From NCBI GenBank assembly GCA_022340585.1, contig JAJDNS010000067.1, positions 22,211-86,210 on the forward strand: a stretch of DNA of 64,000 nt, read 5' to 3'. The number at the start of each line of letters is the position of its first letter. Position 1 is the stretch's first letter. Below are positions 50,787-58,670 of this stretch, piece after piece. The translations under genes and the position numbers were made by a program. This DNA is from Acidobacteriota bacterium. Lineage in GTDB: Bacteria > Acidobacteriota > Vicinamibacteria > Fen-336. A model generated the notes under the pieces. The model did not search any database. It was not told where the DNA came from and saw only the letters and a program-made list of their open reading frames with translations.

Positions 50787-51091
50787 GTCCCGTGTCTCTC
50801 CGCCAGCTGCGGCTCAGACCAGGAGGGCACACTCTCCTCCGCGGACGGGTTCAGTGGCTCGGTAGCAGGCGGTCCTTCACGGTGAAGAGCAGCCGTTCGC
50901 TGGCACTCGCGCAACTCGGTACGCTCGGCCCGCGTTCCCGACTTGTGGATGCCCAAGGTGCTCTCGTCAGCCTCTCCGGAGCATAGAACGCTCCCCCGAC
51001 TCCCGCAATGAGGTGTCTCCGCCCGAGTCGCTCGTAAGGCGTGGGAGCAGGCAGGACATTCCCGGCGGCTTCCTGTATCTTGTCTGCCTGG
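50787..51091. other. intergenic region between divergent glycan genes
   Basis: 305 bases with no gene I can support; the open frames are shadows. A TATCTT box at 51076-51081 lies ten bases before ATG 51092 and could be its -10. Confidence 0.4.
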
Positions 51092-51859
51092 ATGCGAAGG
51101 CGTGCGGCGTTTACCATTGTCCAGAACGAGCCGCTCTTCCTGCCTCTCTGGCTCGATCACTACGGGCGCTACTTCGATCGGACCGACCTCTACGTCCTCG
51201 ATCACGACACCGAGGATGGGAGTACCGCGGAGGCCGGGAAGCGCTGCAATGTACTGCGGGTGCATCGAGACAAGAGCTTCGACCATGCGTGGCTGAACGC
51301 CACCGTAACCGCCTTCCAGGCGTTCCTCCTCCACTCGTATGAGCGTGTGCTGTTCGCCGAAGCCGATGAAATGGTCGTCGCCGACCCCGCCCACTATGAC
51401 GGACTGGACGACTACATCGAGCGGTGCCCGGATCCTGTAGCTCGCTGCACCGGCTTCGAGGTGGTCCACTACCCTGACGAGGAGCCCCCGCTGCAGTTCG
51501 ACCGGCCGCTCCTCGCGCAGCGCAACTACTGGCATGCCTCGCGCCTGTACAGCAAGCCTCTTCTTTCCGCCGTACCGATGTCCTGGTCTCTCGGCTTCCA
51601 CGAGGCCGTCGCCTTCCCGGACCTTCGCCCGGACCCCGGCCTGCTTCTCGTTCACCTCCACCGAATCGACTACGGTGCGTGCGTCGCGCGGCACCGGGCG
51701 ACGGCGGCGAGGAACTGGAATGAGCGCGACGTCCAGGAAGGACACGGGGCGCAGAATCGTCTCGTCGAAGCGGACGAGGCGTTCAAGACCTGGTTCCTTA
51801 GAGGGGCGGACAACACTGGACGTGAACGTATTCCCGAGCGACTGAGAACGCTGCTATGA
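51092..51859 (+). CDS. glycosyltransferase-like protein (GT2/GT92 fold)
   Basis: 255 residues from ATG 51092. It opens with A-A-F-T-I-V-Q-N-E-P-L-F-L-P-L-W-L-D-H-Y, the V-x-N-E-x-x-x-L-x-x-W-x-x-H-Y/H motif of GT92/DUF23-type and related 'glycosyltransferase family 2' proteins. Y-V-L-D-H-D-T-E-D-G-S and F-A-E-A-D-E-M-V (the E-A-D-E in place of a D-x-D) follow, and W-S-L-G-F-H-E-A gives the late histidine motif. It probably transfers a sugar inside the cytosol. Its stop overlaps the start of the RGP-like gene (ATGA), so the pair is tightly coupled. Confidence 0.8.
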   Translation: MRRRAAFTIVQNEPLFLPLWLDHYGRYFDRTDLYVLDHDTEDGSTAEAGKRCNVLRVHRDKSFDHAWLNATVTAFQAFLLHSYERVLFAEADEMVVADPAHYDGLDDYIERCPDPVARCTGFEVVHYPDEEPPLQFDRPLLAQRNYWHASRLYSKPLLSAVPMSWSLGFHEAVAFPDLRPDPGLLLVHLHRIDYGACVARHRATAARNWNERDVQEGHGAQNRLVEADEAFKTWFLRGADNTGRERIPERLRTLL

Positions 51860-52836
51860 ACGTCCTCGTGATCCCCACCAACCGCCCCGACCGACTCGCG
51901 GAGTTCCTGGACGCGTGGCGTCCCTGGCCCTGGGACAAGATCGTCGTCGTCGAGGATGCACCCGACGTGTCCAGAGCGGCCGCGAGCGATCAGGTCCTTC
52001 GCTACAGCTGGCGGGACATCGATGCCACCTTCACCCAGCCCGACATCATCTCTCGGCGCGACAGCGGCATTCGAGCCTACGGGTTCTGGAGGGCCTGGAC
52101 CATCGGTGCCGACTACATCTTCACCCTCGACGACGACTGCTTTCCCGTGGACGGAGACTACCTTCGGCAGCATCTGCAGAACCTGGAGAGCACGCCAGCG
52201 TGGCACAGCTCGGTACGGCACCTGAGGGTCCGGGGACTTCCGTACGTCAATACCGGGACGCTCAAGAACGTGTACGTCAGCATGGGGCTCTGGGTGGGAC
52301 ATCCGGACATCGATGCGGTTCAGTCCCTCGCGCATTCTGCCCGTCTTCCCGACGCGGTGCTCGACCGCGGCTTGTCGTCATGGCTCATGCCGAGCGAACA
52401 GTACTTCCCGCTGTGCGGGATGAACGTCGCCTTCCGTCGCGAGGCAGCCTGCCTGATGTACTTTCCCCCGATGGGGATGAGCTCGCCCTACTCCCGGTTC
52501 GACGACATCTGGGCCGGGCTCGTTCTCCAGCGCATCTGCCGGCATCTCCGGTACGGCATCGTCTGCGGACAGCCACTCGTGGAGCACCGCCGGGCCAGCG
52601 ATCCGTTCACGAACCTGGTCAAGGAAGCGCCGGGCATCCAGGCCAACGAACGCATGTGGGAGATCGTCGATGCGGTCGAGCTGCACGGCTCGGACGCGCT
52701 GACGTGCATGCGAGAAGTTGGGACGGCGCTCGGCAGCCATTCATGCGGAGACGAGTACGTGCGTCGGTGGGGAGGCGCCATTCTCGAGTGGTGCCGTCTC
52801 TTCGACACTGGAGCGGCGGTGAACGAACATGAGTGA
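51856..52836 (+). CDS. reversibly glycosylated polypeptide (RGP/UDP-arabinopyranose mutase) family protein
   Basis: 326 residues from ATG 51856, overlapping the previous stop. It aligns with plant RGP1 by eye over most of its length: V-I-P-T-N-R at the start, T-L-D-D-D-C-F-P (the D-D-D metal motif), V-S-M-G-L-W-V-G-H-P-D-I-D-A, F-P-L-C-G-M-N-V-A-F-R-R-E, R-F-D-D-I-W-A-G and H-R-R-A-S-D-P-F-x-N-L-x-K-E. In plants these proteins interconvert UDP-arabinopyranose and UDP-arabinofuranose and become glycosylated on Arg. Bacterial members are sporadic. With its neighbours it may form or use an unusual nucleotide sugar for a surface glycan. Confidence 0.88.
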   Translation: MNVLVIPTNRPDRLAEFLDAWRPWPWDKIVVVEDAPDVSRAAASDQVLRYSWRDIDATFTQPDIISRRDSGIRAYGFWRAWTIGADYIFTLDDDCFPVDGDYLRQHLQNLESTPAWHSSVRHLRVRGLPYVNTGTLKNVYVSMGLWVGHPDIDAVQSLAHSARLPDAVLDRGLSSWLMPSEQYFPLCGMNVAFRREAACLMYFPPMGMSSPYSRFDDIWAGLVLQRICRHLRYGIVCGQPLVEHRRASDPFTNLVKEAPGIQANERMWEIVDAVELHGSDALTCMREVGTALGSHSCGDEYVRRWGGAILEWCRLFDTGAAVNEHE

Positions 52837-53776
52837 GAAGATCGTCACCCTGACGGGGGGGAGCGGCTTCGTTGGACAGATACTGCAGGTGGGCCTTCGG
52901 AAACGCGGCTATCAAGTACGAGTGTTCGACCAGTTCAAAGGCACGTCCGCCAACCTCCTCAGACGTCGCTACTTCGGCACATCGCGGGGGGTGATCGGAA
53001 AGGCTCTTGCTCGACGAATTGGACAGGTCCAGCGCAGGGCGTCTGGCAAGGTTCTCGGCGGACCGCTGCTGAGACCCTCGCAGGACAACATCCTGGACCT
53101 CCGAAGCCGACTCGCCGCACGGTTCCGCGGGAGCCATGCAGTGGTGCACCTTGCGGGCATCGCGCACCCGCATCTGCCCGGCGCCATCGACACCGACTTC
53201 GAGCGCATCAACTACGACGGCTCGGTGAACGTCTTCGAAGCGGCGAGGAGCGCTGGCGTCCCGAAGTTCGTCTTTGCCTCGTCGGGGCAGGTCTATGGCA
53301 TCAATAGCCCCACGCGCATCGACCAGTTCCCGATTCTCGAGTCGAACTACTGTCCGACGGCGGCGGATGGGCAGAGCATGTACGGGCTCATGAAGGTCAA
53401 GGTCGAGCAGTACCTCGCCGGCGCGTGCGTGCCCGGGGGGACCCAGGGAATATCCATGCGGCTGGAGTACCCTGGCTTCCAGTCGGAAACGCCGTCCAAC
53501 TTCTACATCAGTACGTCGGTCGAGAATCTCGTGTCGGGCGTGGCGTCGGCGGTCGAGAACACGTCTGGCTTCACGGCAGAGACCTTCAATCTCGTAGACG
53601 ATTACGTCGACGAGCGCATCGTCGACATCCAGGCCTTTGTCCGCAGCACGTGGCCGGCGGTGCCGAATCGCTCGAAGGGAAACGAGTCGCTGCTCAGCGT
53701 TGAGAAGGCAAAGAGCCTGCTCGGCTACGAGCCGATTCGAAATGGATCGTACTACCCTGTGTCCCTGGTGTGGTGA
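52829..53776 (+). CDS. NAD(P)-dependent sugar epimerase/dehydratase (extended SDR)
   Basis: 315 residues; ATG 52829 overlaps the RGP gene by eight bases. T-G-G-S-G-F-V-G at residues 9-16 is the nucleotide-binding loop, V-V-H-L-A-G-I-A-H follows, S-S-G-Q-V-Y-G carries the catalytic Ser, and Y-G-L-M-K gives the Tyr-x-x-x-Lys pair. An insertion of about 40 basic residues (about 40-80) is uncommon. The fourth gene of the tightly overlapping glycan unit, likely making the activated sugar. Confidence 0.87.
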   Translation: MSEKIVTLTGGSGFVGQILQVGLRKRGYQVRVFDQFKGTSANLLRRRYFGTSRGVIGKALARRIGQVQRRASGKVLGGPLLRPSQDNILDLRSRLAARFRGSHAVVHLAGIAHPHLPGAIDTDFERINYDGSVNVFEAARSAGVPKFVFASSGQVYGINSPTRIDQFPILESNYCPTAADGQSMYGLMKVKVEQYLAGACVPGGTQGISMRLEYPGFQSETPSNFYISTSVENLVSGVASAVENTSGFTAETFNLVDDYVDERIVDIQAFVRSTWPAVPNRSKGNESLLSVEKAKSLLGYEPIRNGSYYPVSLVW

Positions 53777-54390
53777 CACACGTCATCTTCGACATCGGCG
53801 GGGTCCTCATCGAATTCGACTTCCCGCGATTGGCCGCGGCTCTTTCGGCCCGCACCGGCCGGGATCCGGACCGCCTGCTCCCCCTGTTCGGCCGGGACGT
53901 CGTCCACGACGTCGAGACCGGGCGGACCGGGCCCGAGACGTTCTTCCGCGAGACCATGTCGCCCGTCCTCCCGGGCCTGACCTACGAGGACTGGATCGAC
54001 GCCTGGATGGACAACTACTCGGTGAACGAGCCGGGCTGGGCCCTGCTCGAGGAGGCCCGCCACCAGGGACGGACGGTCAGCCTGCTCAGCAACCTGTCCC
54101 CCTACAACCAGGTCGCCATCGACCGGAAGTGGCCGCACTTCTTCCGCGTCCCGCACCACAGCTTCTACTCCTACGATCTCGGCCTCCACAAACCCGACCC
54201 GGACATCTACCGGGCGGTGAGCAAGCGTCTGGGCGTCGACCCGAGCTACTGCTTCTTCCTGGACGACGTGGAGGAGAACGTGACGAGCGCCCGCGGGACG
54301 GGAATGCAGGCGCTCCGGTTCGAGAATCACCGGATACCCGAGATCCGCGAGACCCTGGGGCTCGAGGCTTCCGAGCCCACGCGCGACTGA
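53773..54390 (+). CDS. HAD-superfamily hydrolase
   Basis: 205 residues from GTG 53773, which overlaps the epimerase stop (GTGA); GTG 53770 is an equally possible start. The HAD motifs are present: I-F-D-I-G-G-V-L-I (motif I, but the second Asp is replaced, D-x-G rather than D-x-D), S-L-L-S-N-L-S (motif II), the Lys in H-K-P-D-P-D-I-Y, and F-L-D-D-V-E-E-N (motif IV). The D-I-G-G-V form is typical of YihX/epoxide-hydrolase-N-like HAD phosphatases. It may dephosphorylate a sugar phosphate for the preceding genes. Confidence 0.85.
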   Translation: MTHVIFDIGGVLIEFDFPRLAAALSARTGRDPDRLLPLFGRDVVHDVETGRTGPETFFRETMSPVLPGLTYEDWIDAWMDNYSVNEPGWALLEEARHQGRTVSLLSNLSPYNQVAIDRKWPHFFRVPHHSFYSYDLGLHKPDPDIYRAVSKRLGVDPSYCFFLDDVEENVTSARGTGMQALRFENHRIPEIRETLGLEASEPTRD

Positions 54391-54400
54391 GGATCACGCC

Positions 54401-55174
54401 ATGTCCGACACCGACCCCTTCGCCGCCCTGCTCCGGGACGCCCAGAGGATCCTCGTCTTCACCGGCGCGGGAATCTCCACCGGAAGCGGCATCCGCGACT
54501 TCCGAGGGCCTCAGGGCGTGTGGAAGACCCGGCAGCCCGTGTACTTCGACGATTTCGTGGACTCCGAGTCCGCCCGGATCGAGTACTGGGACCAGAAGCT
54601 GGAGGCCTGGCCTTCGTTCCGCGACGCCCGGCCCAACGTGGCCCACCAGGCCGTGGTCGCGCTGGAGCAGGCGGACAGGCTCCAGCTGGTCCTGACCCAG
54701 AACATCGACGGGCTCCACGGCCGGGCCGGGACCTCACCCGAGCGCCTGGTGGAGGTCCACGGGACGGCCAGCGAGGTGGAGTGTCTGTCGTGCCACCAGC
54801 GGAGCGATCCTGGACCCCACATGGAGGCCTTCGCAGCAACGCGAAGGCCCCCCGTGTGCGATTGCGGCGGCTTCCTCAAGCCGGCCACGATCAGCTTCGG
54901 CCAGAGCCTGCGCACCGAGGACCTCCGGCGGGCGGCGCAGGCCGCCGAGGCTTGCGACCTGGTCGTCGCCCTGGGCTCGACCCTCTCCGTCCACCCGGCG
55001 GCGTCGTTTCCCCTCGCCGCCGCCGAGCGGGGCACGCCCTACGTCATCGTCAACCGGGGCGCGACCGACCACGACGCGCACCCCGCGGTGACGCTGCGCC
55101 TCGAGGGCGACGTGGTCGAGATCTTCCCCCCGGCGGTCGACGCCGCGCTCCGCCCGCCTCCCGCTACAGGGTGA
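54401..55174 (+). CDS. sirtuin NAD-dependent protein deacylase
   Basis: 257 residues. The sirtuin core is complete: G-A-G-I-S-T-G-S-G-I-R-D-F-R-G, T-Q-N-I-D-G-L-H, catalytic His in V-E-V-H-G-T, the zinc cysteines C-L-S-C ... C-D-C, and the NAD-binding G-S-T-L-S-V-H-P-A. It removes acyl groups from lysines using NAD. It starts ten bases after the HAD gene, so it may be co-transcribed. Its end overlaps the convergent TauE/SafE gene by 11 bases. Confidence 0.92.
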   Translation: MSDTDPFAALLRDAQRILVFTGAGISTGSGIRDFRGPQGVWKTRQPVYFDDFVDSESARIEYWDQKLEAWPSFRDARPNVAHQAVVALEQADRLQLVLTQNIDGLHGRAGTSPERLVEVHGTASEVECLSCHQRSDPGPHMEAFAATRRPPVCDCGGFLKPATISFGQSLRTEDLRRAAQAAEACDLVVALGSTLSVHPAASFPLAAAERGTPYVIVNRGATDHDAHPAVTLRLEGDVVEIFPPAVDAALRPPPATG

Positions 55175-55937
55175 AGCCCTCGCTGACGAGCTTGAGGCCC
55201 GTGATCAGCAGGAGCCCGTACGCGATGCGGTAGAAGAGCACCTCGTCGACCCTCTCGTGGAGCCACTTGCCCAGGAGGATGCCCACCGGTGCCAGGGGGA
55301 GCAGCACCAGCGACGTCACCAGGCTCTCGGTGCGGAGCTGGCCGAGCAGCGAGTACGGGATCAGCTTCACGTAGTTGACGAAGGTGAAGAGGATCACCGT
55401 GGTCCCCACGTAGATCGTCGGGTGGAGGCGCTGGGGCAGCAGGTAGACGGACGCCGGAGGCCCCCCGGCGTGGGCCAGGGTGCTCGTGAACCCGGTGGCC
55501 ACCCCCCAGACGATCCCGCCCCCCACCCCGGGCGACCGGGGCTCGGGCGCCCGGCCCCGGTGCCGCGCCAGGCCGACGAGCCACTGCACGGAGAAGGTGA
55601 TGGCGATGAGACCCACGATGACCCGGAGCCAGCGTTCGTCGAGGGCGCCGAAGGCGAGGGCGCCGAGCCCGATCCCGACGATCGCGGAGGGTATGAGCCG
55701 GCGCAAGTTGACCCCGCTGTACTTCCCCCGGTAGGCGGCCACGGCGAAGAGGTCCATGACACACAGGATGGGCAGGAGCACCGCCGCTGCCAGGGGAAGG
55801 GGCACCACGAACGAGAGGGCCGGCACCGCCACCATCCCGATCCCGCCCCCGAACCCTCCCTTGCCGATGCCCACGAGGAGCACCACCGGCACGGCGAGCA
55901 CGTAGAACATCGGGTCGGGAATGAGGAGCCCTTCCAT
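55164..55937 (-). CDS. TauE/SafE-family membrane transporter
   Basis: 257 residues from ATG 55937. Seven to eight hydrophobic helices, with the family motifs G-I-G-K-G-G-F-G-G-G in the first loop and F-T-S-T-L-A-H-A-G-G-P-P in the middle. Family members export sulfite, sulfoacetate or other organosulfur anions, or act as sulfur importers. A link to sulfonate or selenium metabolism cannot be read from the context here. Confidence 0.87.
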   Translation of the reverse strand: MEGLLIPDPMFYVLAVPVVLLVGIGKGGFGGGIGMVAVPALSFVVPLPLAAAVLLPILCVMDLFAVAAYRGKYSGVNLRRLIPSAIVGIGLGALAFGALDERWLRVIVGLIAITFSVQWLVGLARHRGRAPEPRSPGVGGGIVWGVATGFTSTLAHAGGPPASVYLLPQRLHPTIYVGTTVILFTFVNYVKLIPYSLLGQLRTESLVTSLVLLPLAPVGILLGKWLHERVDEVLFYRIAYGLLLITGLKLVSEGFTL

Positions 55938-56037
55938 CCCGTGCATCCTCGCACAACTGTCGTCCCCGGGCAGGCCACCGTCGAGGCGCAGCCAGATTGC
56001 GGGCGTGCGTGGGCGAGCAGTCCGCTCCGCCGCCACG

Positions 56038-57087
56038 CTATCGTTCCACCAGCCGCTGCTTCCTGATGAGCTCCTCGAGAATGGTCGCCGCCACCTTCGC
56101 TCCCTCGGGGTTGGGGTGCATTCCGTCGGTGGTATAGAGCTCTCGCGGGGAGAGGTGGCCGGGCCCACGCCGCGCGTAGTCGTGCATGAACGCCGTGCTG
56201 AGCCTGACGACGGGGATGACGTACCGAGCCGCGAGGGTTTCGACCCTCAGTCGGTCGGAGTGGGGCTCGAAGAGGCCCGGGGGATCCTTGACGGTGCTTC
56301 CGAAATTGGGCCAGACCACCACCAACGCTCGGAAGGAGTTTCCGTCGGAGAGCCGCGCCAGTTCCTCGAGACCCGCCGCGACGTTGTCCCTGGCCTGCGA
56401 CCTTCCCATCCGTTCCTGCAGGTAGTCGGGATCCAGGTCCTCGCGAAAGTGGAACCAGTTGAGATAGAAGGCCGAAGCCCTGAAGAGGTGGGAGTAGGCG
56501 AACAGGATCTCCGACCACCGCGGGCGTGGGTATTCCCATGATGCGCCGACGTTTCTGTTGAGACTCTGGTGGTCGTTTCGAACGAAGACAAGGATCACCA
56601 GATCGGGATCGTAGGGGAGGACCCGCCGCCTGAGAAGCGTCACCGCCGCCTGGGTGTTGTAGCCACGCACGCCGGCATTGAGGACCTCCACGCCGTCCTC
56701 CGCCAGCATCCCCTCGAGCTGGCTCGCGACGGTGTCCGCCTCGCGGTCGACACCGATGCCCTCGACGACGGAGTCGCCCAGAAGGACGACGCGGAAGACG
56801 CCCGAGGGCTTGGGAATGGCCCGGTCCGGCCCTCGCAGTCCCTGCGCGTTGGTGCGAAACTCGGGATGGGCGGCACTGCTGAATCCGGGCTTCAGCTCAT
56901 AGACCTGGAGGGGGTCTTCGGAGAGCTGAAGAGGACTGTCGGGCTGGTCCACAACGATCCGGGACACTCCAGGCGCCAGGCCGAGAAGCCGCGTGACACC
57001 TTCGCCGAAGGCGAGGGCAAGGATCGTCGAGGCGGTGACCAGGGCCGCGGTCAACGGGACGGGTGAGCCGAAGCGTCGCGGCCTCAC
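56038..57087 (-). CDS. SGNH/GDSL-type hydrolase with N-terminal membrane anchor
   Basis: 349 residues from GTG 57087. One N-terminal helix (L-T-A-A-L-V-T-A-S-T-I-L-A-L-A-F) is followed by a periplasmic SGNH hydrolase: G-D-S-V-V-E-G (block I with catalytic Ser), V-L-N-A-G-V-R-G-Y-N (block II), V-R-N-D-H-Q-S (block III) and D-G-M-H-P-N-P-E-G (block V with Asp/His). It probably deacylates a lipid or glycan. It is seven bases downstream of the polytopic membrane protein, so the two form an operon. Confidence 0.85.
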   Translation of the reverse strand: MRPRRFGSPVPLTAALVTASTILALAFGEGVTRLLGLAPGVSRIVVDQPDSPLQLSEDPLQVYELKPGFSSAAHPEFRTNAQGLRGPDRAIPKPSGVFRVVLLGDSVVEGIGVDREADTVASQLEGMLAEDGVEVLNAGVRGYNTQAAVTLLRRRVLPYDPDLVILVFVRNDHQSLNRNVGASWEYPRPRWSEILFAYSHLFRASAFYLNWFHFREDLDPDYLQERMGRSQARDNVAAGLEELARLSDGNSFRALVVVWPNFGSTVKDPPGLFEPHSDRLRVETLAARYVIPVVRLSTAFMHDYARRGPGHLSPRELYTTDGMHPNPEGAKVAATILEELIRKQRLVER

Positions 57088-57094
57088 TTCTTCA

Positions 57095-58558
57095 TCATCG
57101 TGACGCGGGCTCCGTAGTTGCGACGCAGCTCGCCCAGGTACCGGGCCTCCCGGCCCCAACGATGCGCTCGCCGACGAAGGATTCGGCCCGGCGCTCCGGC
57201 TCGGCATACCGGTAGTTGCTGGCGATCCACGGTCCGCACACGGCCAGGGAGAGGAGAACCAGGAACATCCCCAGGGCCAGGCTCGCCCGGCGGCCATCCA
57301 GCCGTCGGGCCAGGAAACGCGTCGCCAGGAGGGAGACGGGCACCGCGGCCGGCGCGAAGAGGTCCCAGTCGCGCCGACGTCGCAAGGTCCCGTGCAGGAA
57401 GAGGGCATAAACCAGGAACGAAAGAGCGGCGATCCCCAGCAGAAGGGCGATTCGGTCACGACCGGCGGACGGCTTCTCTCCCAGGCGCTGCAGCAGCACG
57501 ACGACGGCGCCCGCCGGCAGCACCAGGAGGTAGTTCTGTGCGACGTCCCAGAGGTGCTTCGCGCGGAACACACTGGCGGGATCCAGGAACACGCGGTCGG
57601 TCCCGCTGAAGCGATTCACACCAATCTCGATGGGCGGCGCCCCGAGGATCCGGCAGAAGGCATAGAACGCCACGAAGTAGAGGACCCCCGGCACCATCGC
57701 CCGCATGAAGCGCACGATGTCGCGCGGGCCGACTGGTTGCGGGCGCAGCAAGGGCAGGGCGACCAGAGGTGCGATCAGGAAGACCGCCAGCGGGTGCACG
57801 CTCACGGCGAGCGCGGCCGCAACGCCGGCGCGCATGAGGGAGCTCTCACCCGCCACCACCCCCAGTCCCTCACGAAAGAACAGCAGCATCGCCAGCGTGA
57901 CCAGGGTGTAGTTCTCGACGTGGCCGAAGAAGAGCTGAGAGCCCCCCGCGCTCAGCGGGAGGGCGAAGGCGATGAGGCGTGAGGGTCCGGTTCTCCCGAG
58001 CCTCGCCGACAGCGACCACAGAACCACGACGCAAACGCTCCCTGCCAGCGAGCTCGCCAGAGCGACGCAGGACTCCACGTCGAGTCCGAGGTGGCGACCC
58101 AGCCCCGTGAACGCCACCGCGGCGAGACGATCCAGGGGTTCCTTCCAGAAGTAGCGGCCCAGGGGCGCCACGTCGGCGACCCCACTCAGAATGTCGACGG
58201 TGTAGCCGGCATCACCCCAGTGGCGCCGCTCGCGGAAAAGCCAGAAGAGCACGAAGGAGGAGACAGACAGCAGCCATGGCGTCGCTCTGCGCGCGCCCTG
58301 CATCGCCTCGGCCAGGCGGGGCACGGCCACGCCGAGTCGCCGCTGCAGGCTGAGGGTTAGTGCCAGGGGGCCGAGAACGAGCGCCAGCCGCAGGAGCCAC
58401 GGGTACTCCCCGAAGAAGAACAGCGACCAGAAGGGACGCACGGGGTGCGGCATCGGAAGGAACACGAGGAGGCCAAGGACGGTCGTGGCGGCGATCGCCA
58501 CCCGGAGCTCGGAAGGAGACAGGGTCACCGGCCTCGCGTGAGGCTCTGGCAGGCTCAT
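57095..58558 (-). CDS. polytopic membrane protein, probable glycosyltransferase (GT39/ArnT-like)
   Basis: 487 residues from ATG 58558. About 12 hydrophobic helices with a loop after the second helix containing R-R-H-W-G-D-A-G-Y (the acidic D following helix 1-2 is a hallmark of GT-C enzymes) and F-G-H-V-E-N-Y. The C-terminal part has R-R-R-R-D-W-D-L-F. This is the topology of lipid-linked-sugar-dependent GT-C transferases, though no donor or acceptor can be named. Coupled to the SGNH hydrolase. Confidence 0.75.
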   Translation of the reverse strand: MSLPEPHARPVTLSPSELRVAIAATTVLGLLVFLPMPHPVRPFWSLFFFGEYPWLLRLALVLGPLALTLSLQRRLGVAVPRLAEAMQGARRATPWLLSVSSFVLFWLFRERRHWGDAGYTVDILSGVADVAPLGRYFWKEPLDRLAAVAFTGLGRHLGLDVESCVALASSLAGSVCVVVLWSLSARLGRTGPSRLIAFALPLSAGGSQLFFGHVENYTLVTLAMLLFFREGLGVVAGESSLMRAGVAAALAVSVHPLAVFLIAPLVALPLLRPQPVGPRDIVRFMRAMVPGVLYFVAFYAFCRILGAPPIEIGVNRFSGTDRVFLDPASVFRAKHLWDVAQNYLLVLPAGAVVVLLQRLGEKPSAGRDRIALLLGIAALSFLVYALFLHGTLRRRRDWDLFAPAAVPVSLLATRFLARRLDGRRASLALGMFLVLLSLAVCGPWIASNYRYAEPERRAESFVGERIVGAGRPGTWASCVATTEPASR

Positions 58559-58670
58559 CCGAGGACGTATAGCACATGACCACGCAGATGGGAGGACCGG
58601 CACACCGAACCTTGGATCACCCACACCGCGGCCCGTCTCGTGCCGCCCCGGGCGAGAGTGTGGGCATCCT

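Noticed and set aside
50851..51117. An 88-residue minus-strand frame between two glycan genes
   Set aside because: No ribosome binding site, low-complexity C-terminus, overlaps the start of the next gene.
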